Source: Nocardioides sp. J54
Lineage (GTDB): Bacteria > Actinomycetota > Actinomycetes > Propionibacteriales > Nocardioidaceae
Reading direction: 5' to 3'
Assembly: GCF_000519005.1 (NCBI RefSeq)
Contig: NZ_JAER01000024.1
Span: forward strand, 1 to 62,488
Length of the DNA: 62,488 nt
Shown here: positions 61,065 to 62,488 of the stretch, piece by piece
Layout: the number at the start of each line of letters is the position of its first letter
Numbering within the stretch: position 1 is the first letter of the stretch
The notes under the pieces: model-generated
What the model was told of the DNA's origin: nothing
Databases searched by the model: none
The model's input: the letters and a program-made list of their open reading frames with translations, nothing else
Position numbers and translations under genes: made by a program

Positions 61065-62213
61065 ATGCGTCCCCTGGAAGGAGTGCGGGTCGTCGAGCTC
61101 GCCCACGTCGCCGCCGGGCCGTTCGCGGGCATGCTGCTCGCGGACCTCGGCGCCGACGTGGTCAAGGTCGAGCCGCCGACCGGCGACCAGATGCGTGTGT
61201 GGCCGCCCTTCGCCGACGACGGCGCGGAGCGGTTCAGCCACAACTTCGCGTCGGTCAACCGCAACAAGCGCTCGGTCGTCGCCGACCTCAAGGACCCCGA
61301 CGACCTGGCCCGGGTGCGCGAGCTCGTCGCGGCCGCCGACGTCGTCGTCGAGAACTACCGGCCGGGCGTGCTCGACCGGCTCGGGCTCGGCTACGACACC
61401 GTGCGCGAGGGCCACCGCGGCCTCGTCTACTGCTCGATCTCCGGCTACGGCCTGACCAGCCCGTACGTCGACCACGGCGCCTACGACGTCGTCATCCAGG
61501 GGATGTCCGGGCTGATGAGCGTCACCGGCGAGCCGGACGGCGGACCGGTGAAGGCCGGCGTACCGGTCGGCGACTTCACCGCCGGCCTGTACGCCGCCTA
61601 CACGATCGCGGCGCTCCTTCCGCAGGTCCGTGGGAGTGGCACCTCGACGCGCATCGACTGCCCGATGCTCGACTGCCTGCTCGGCGTCTCCGCGCTGCAG
61701 ACCAGCGAGTACTGGGGGAGCGGCGCCGAGCCGCGACGGCTCGGCACCGCCCACCCGCGCAACGCGCCCTACCAGGGCTTCCAGGCAGCGGACGGCGCGT
61801 TCACCGTCGCTGCCGGCAACGACCGGCTCTGGGTGGCCGTCGCCGAGGTGGTCGGGCTCGCGGAGCTCGTCGACGACCCGCGCTTCCGCACCCAGCTCGA
61901 CCGCGTGCACCACCAGCACGAGCTCGAGGCGCTGCTCCAGGCGCGCTTCGCCGAGGAGAAGCGCGAGCACTGGCTCACCGCGCTGCGCGCCCGCGGCGTC
62001 CCGTGCGGACCAGTCAACGGCTTCGGCGAGATCCTCGCCGACCCGCACGTCGAGGCGACCGGCCTCGTCGCCGACCTCGACGTGCCCGTCGCCGGACCGA
62101 CCCCGACGGTGGTCTTCCCGGTGCGGATCGAGGGCGCCGAGCCGCGCCTGGACCGCGGCGCACCGCGGCTGGGCGCCGACACCGAGGTGTACGACGAGTG
62201 GGCGGCCCGATGA
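61065..62213 (+). CDS. CaiB/BaiF (class III) CoA transferase
   Basis: A 382-residue family III CoA transferase with the catalytic Asp at D141 (GAYDVVIQ) and family segments MRPLEGVRVVELAHVAAGPF, VVENYRPGVLDRLG and AGVPVGDFTAGLYAAYT. It is three bases downstream of the SsuD-like gene and so belongs to the cluster, where it might activate the acid left after the oxygenase steps. Its stop is only 17 bases from the stop of the IS110 transposase, so the insertion edge is very close. Substrate unknown. Confidence 0.93.
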   Translation: MRPLEGVRVVELAHVAAGPFAGMLLADLGADVVKVEPPTGDQMRVWPPFADDGAERFSHNFASVNRNKRSVVADLKDPDDLARVRELVAAADVVVENYRPGVLDRLGLGYDTVREGHRGLVYCSISGYGLTSPYVDHGAYDVVIQGMSGLMSVTGEPDGGPVKAGVPVGDFTAGLYAAYTIAALLPQVRGSGTSTRIDCPMLDCLLGVSALQTSEYWGSGAEPRRLGTAHPRNAPYQGFQAADGAFTVAAGNDRLWVAVAEVVGLAELVDDPRFRTQLDRVHHQHELEALLQARFAEEKREHWLTALRARGVPCGPVNGFGEILADPHVEATGLVADLDVPVAGPTPTVVFPVRIEGAEPRLDRGAPRLGADTEVYDEWAAR

Positions 62214-62488
62214 GTAGCCCTGTGTCAACGTCAGGCCGCTTCGACACCGCTGAGCAGTGCCTGGAGGGCGCCGTGCTGGTGGGGGTCGTAGGCGGTCTGG
62301 TTCTGCCAGCATCGCCAGATCACGCCGAGCCAGGCGCGGGCCAGGATGCGGGTGGCGTGGGGGTGGTCCTTGCCGCGGGCGAGGGCGTCGTTGTAGATCT
62401 TCGCGGCCCAGGGGTTGGCTCGGCGGGAGTCGCCGGCGAAGTCGCAGACGGCGTCGCGGAGCTCTTTGTTGACCGCCCATCGGTAGGT
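62214..62488. mobile_element. IS110-family insertion sequence, right portion
   Basis: Only the transposase 3' end and a few bases of the element's end are in the window. No inverted repeat or target duplication is visible, which is normal for IS110. The left boundary should lie between 62213 and 62230, next to the CoA-transferase stop. Confidence 0.75.
62231..62488 (-). CDS. IS110-family transposase, C-terminal part (partial)
   Basis: The last 85 residues of a transposase read cleanly without stops to the window edge: RWAVNKELRDAVCDFAGDSR, NPWAAKIYNDALARGKDHPH, ILARAWLGVIWRCWQNQ, then YDPHQHGALQALLSG. This is the C-terminal Transposase_20 region of IS110-family recombinases, whose N-terminal DEDD catalytic part must lie beyond 62488. 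The TGA is at 62231-62233. IS110 enzymes use a bridge RNA encoded in the element ends; none can be assessed here because the 5' end is off the window. Confidence 0.85.
   Translation of the reverse strand, partial: TYRWAVNKELRDAVCDFAGDSRRANPWAAKIYNDALARGKDHPHATRILARAWLGVIWRCWQNQTAYDPHQHGALQALLSGVEAA

Overview
The window is high-GC DNA with GTG/TTG starts, four-base start/stop overlaps, leaderless promoters and a gene order shared with actinobacteria (FmdB, MscL, formyl-THF cyclo-ligase, eukaryotic-type UGPase, Glp/MoeA, MoaC, MogA, GNAT, SepX/GlpR). It looks like a chromosomal piece of a Nocardioides-like actinobacterium (Propionibacteriales); the genus is inferred from gene content, not proven.

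Layout. 1-4683: a tandem repeat, then a catabolic run (3Fe-4S ferredoxin, NTF2-like protein, aldehyde dehydrogenase, SDR, beta-hydroxyacid dehydrogenase, CMD-family protein). 4710-6006: a phosphopantetheinyl transferase and two overlapping SemiSWEET genes. 6272-11900 (minus): a pyruvate dehydrogenase locus with lipoate ligase, LysR regulator, aceE and E2. 12013-24922: tRNA-Arg and conserved core (LCP cell-wall ligase, MscL, SAF protein, FmdB behind a CIRCE operator, penicillin-acylase-type Ntn hydrolase, 5-FCL, UGPase, Glp, MoaC, MogA, GNAT, SepX). 25004-27593: tRNA-Ala, nadE-pncC, and a divergent NTF2/MarR pair.

27909-42452 is the accessory centrepiece: lower GC, rarer codons, two TTA codons in one gene. 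It has a GntR regulator, a near-identical 17-bp operator before two transcription units, a ribose-type ABC importer, a split transketolase, an M24 (DddP/creatinase-fold) protein that has Cys in place of a metal-ligand Asp, an LLM flavoprotein, an aldehyde dehydrogenase, two zinc alcohol dehydrogenases, a beta-hydroxyacid dehydrogenase and two cupins. No sugar kinase, isomerase or aldolase is present, so it does not match a known sugar pathway that I can name. It is my main candidate for an undescribed system.

42509-47717 is a compact LysR / hydratase / acyl-CoA dehydrogenase / CoA-transferase / CitE-lyase operon that fits C5-dicarboxylate (itaconate, mesaconate or methylsuccinate) breakdown to acetyl-CoA and pyruvate. 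47898-51714 holds a hemerythrin, an esterase, a small protein and an acyl-CoA synthetase. 51742-62213 is an organosulfur-type cluster (LysR, NtaA/DszA-type and SsuD-type flavin monooxygenases, a Dpp-type importer whose binding-protein gene is frameshifted, CoA transferase). It ends at the 3' end of an IS110-family transposase that runs off the window.

A recurring theme is that convergent gene ends carry structured DNA: a two-hairpin repeat in two copies, a 14-bp stem terminator, paired hairpins, and a mirror-symmetric array of eleven 22-bp units.
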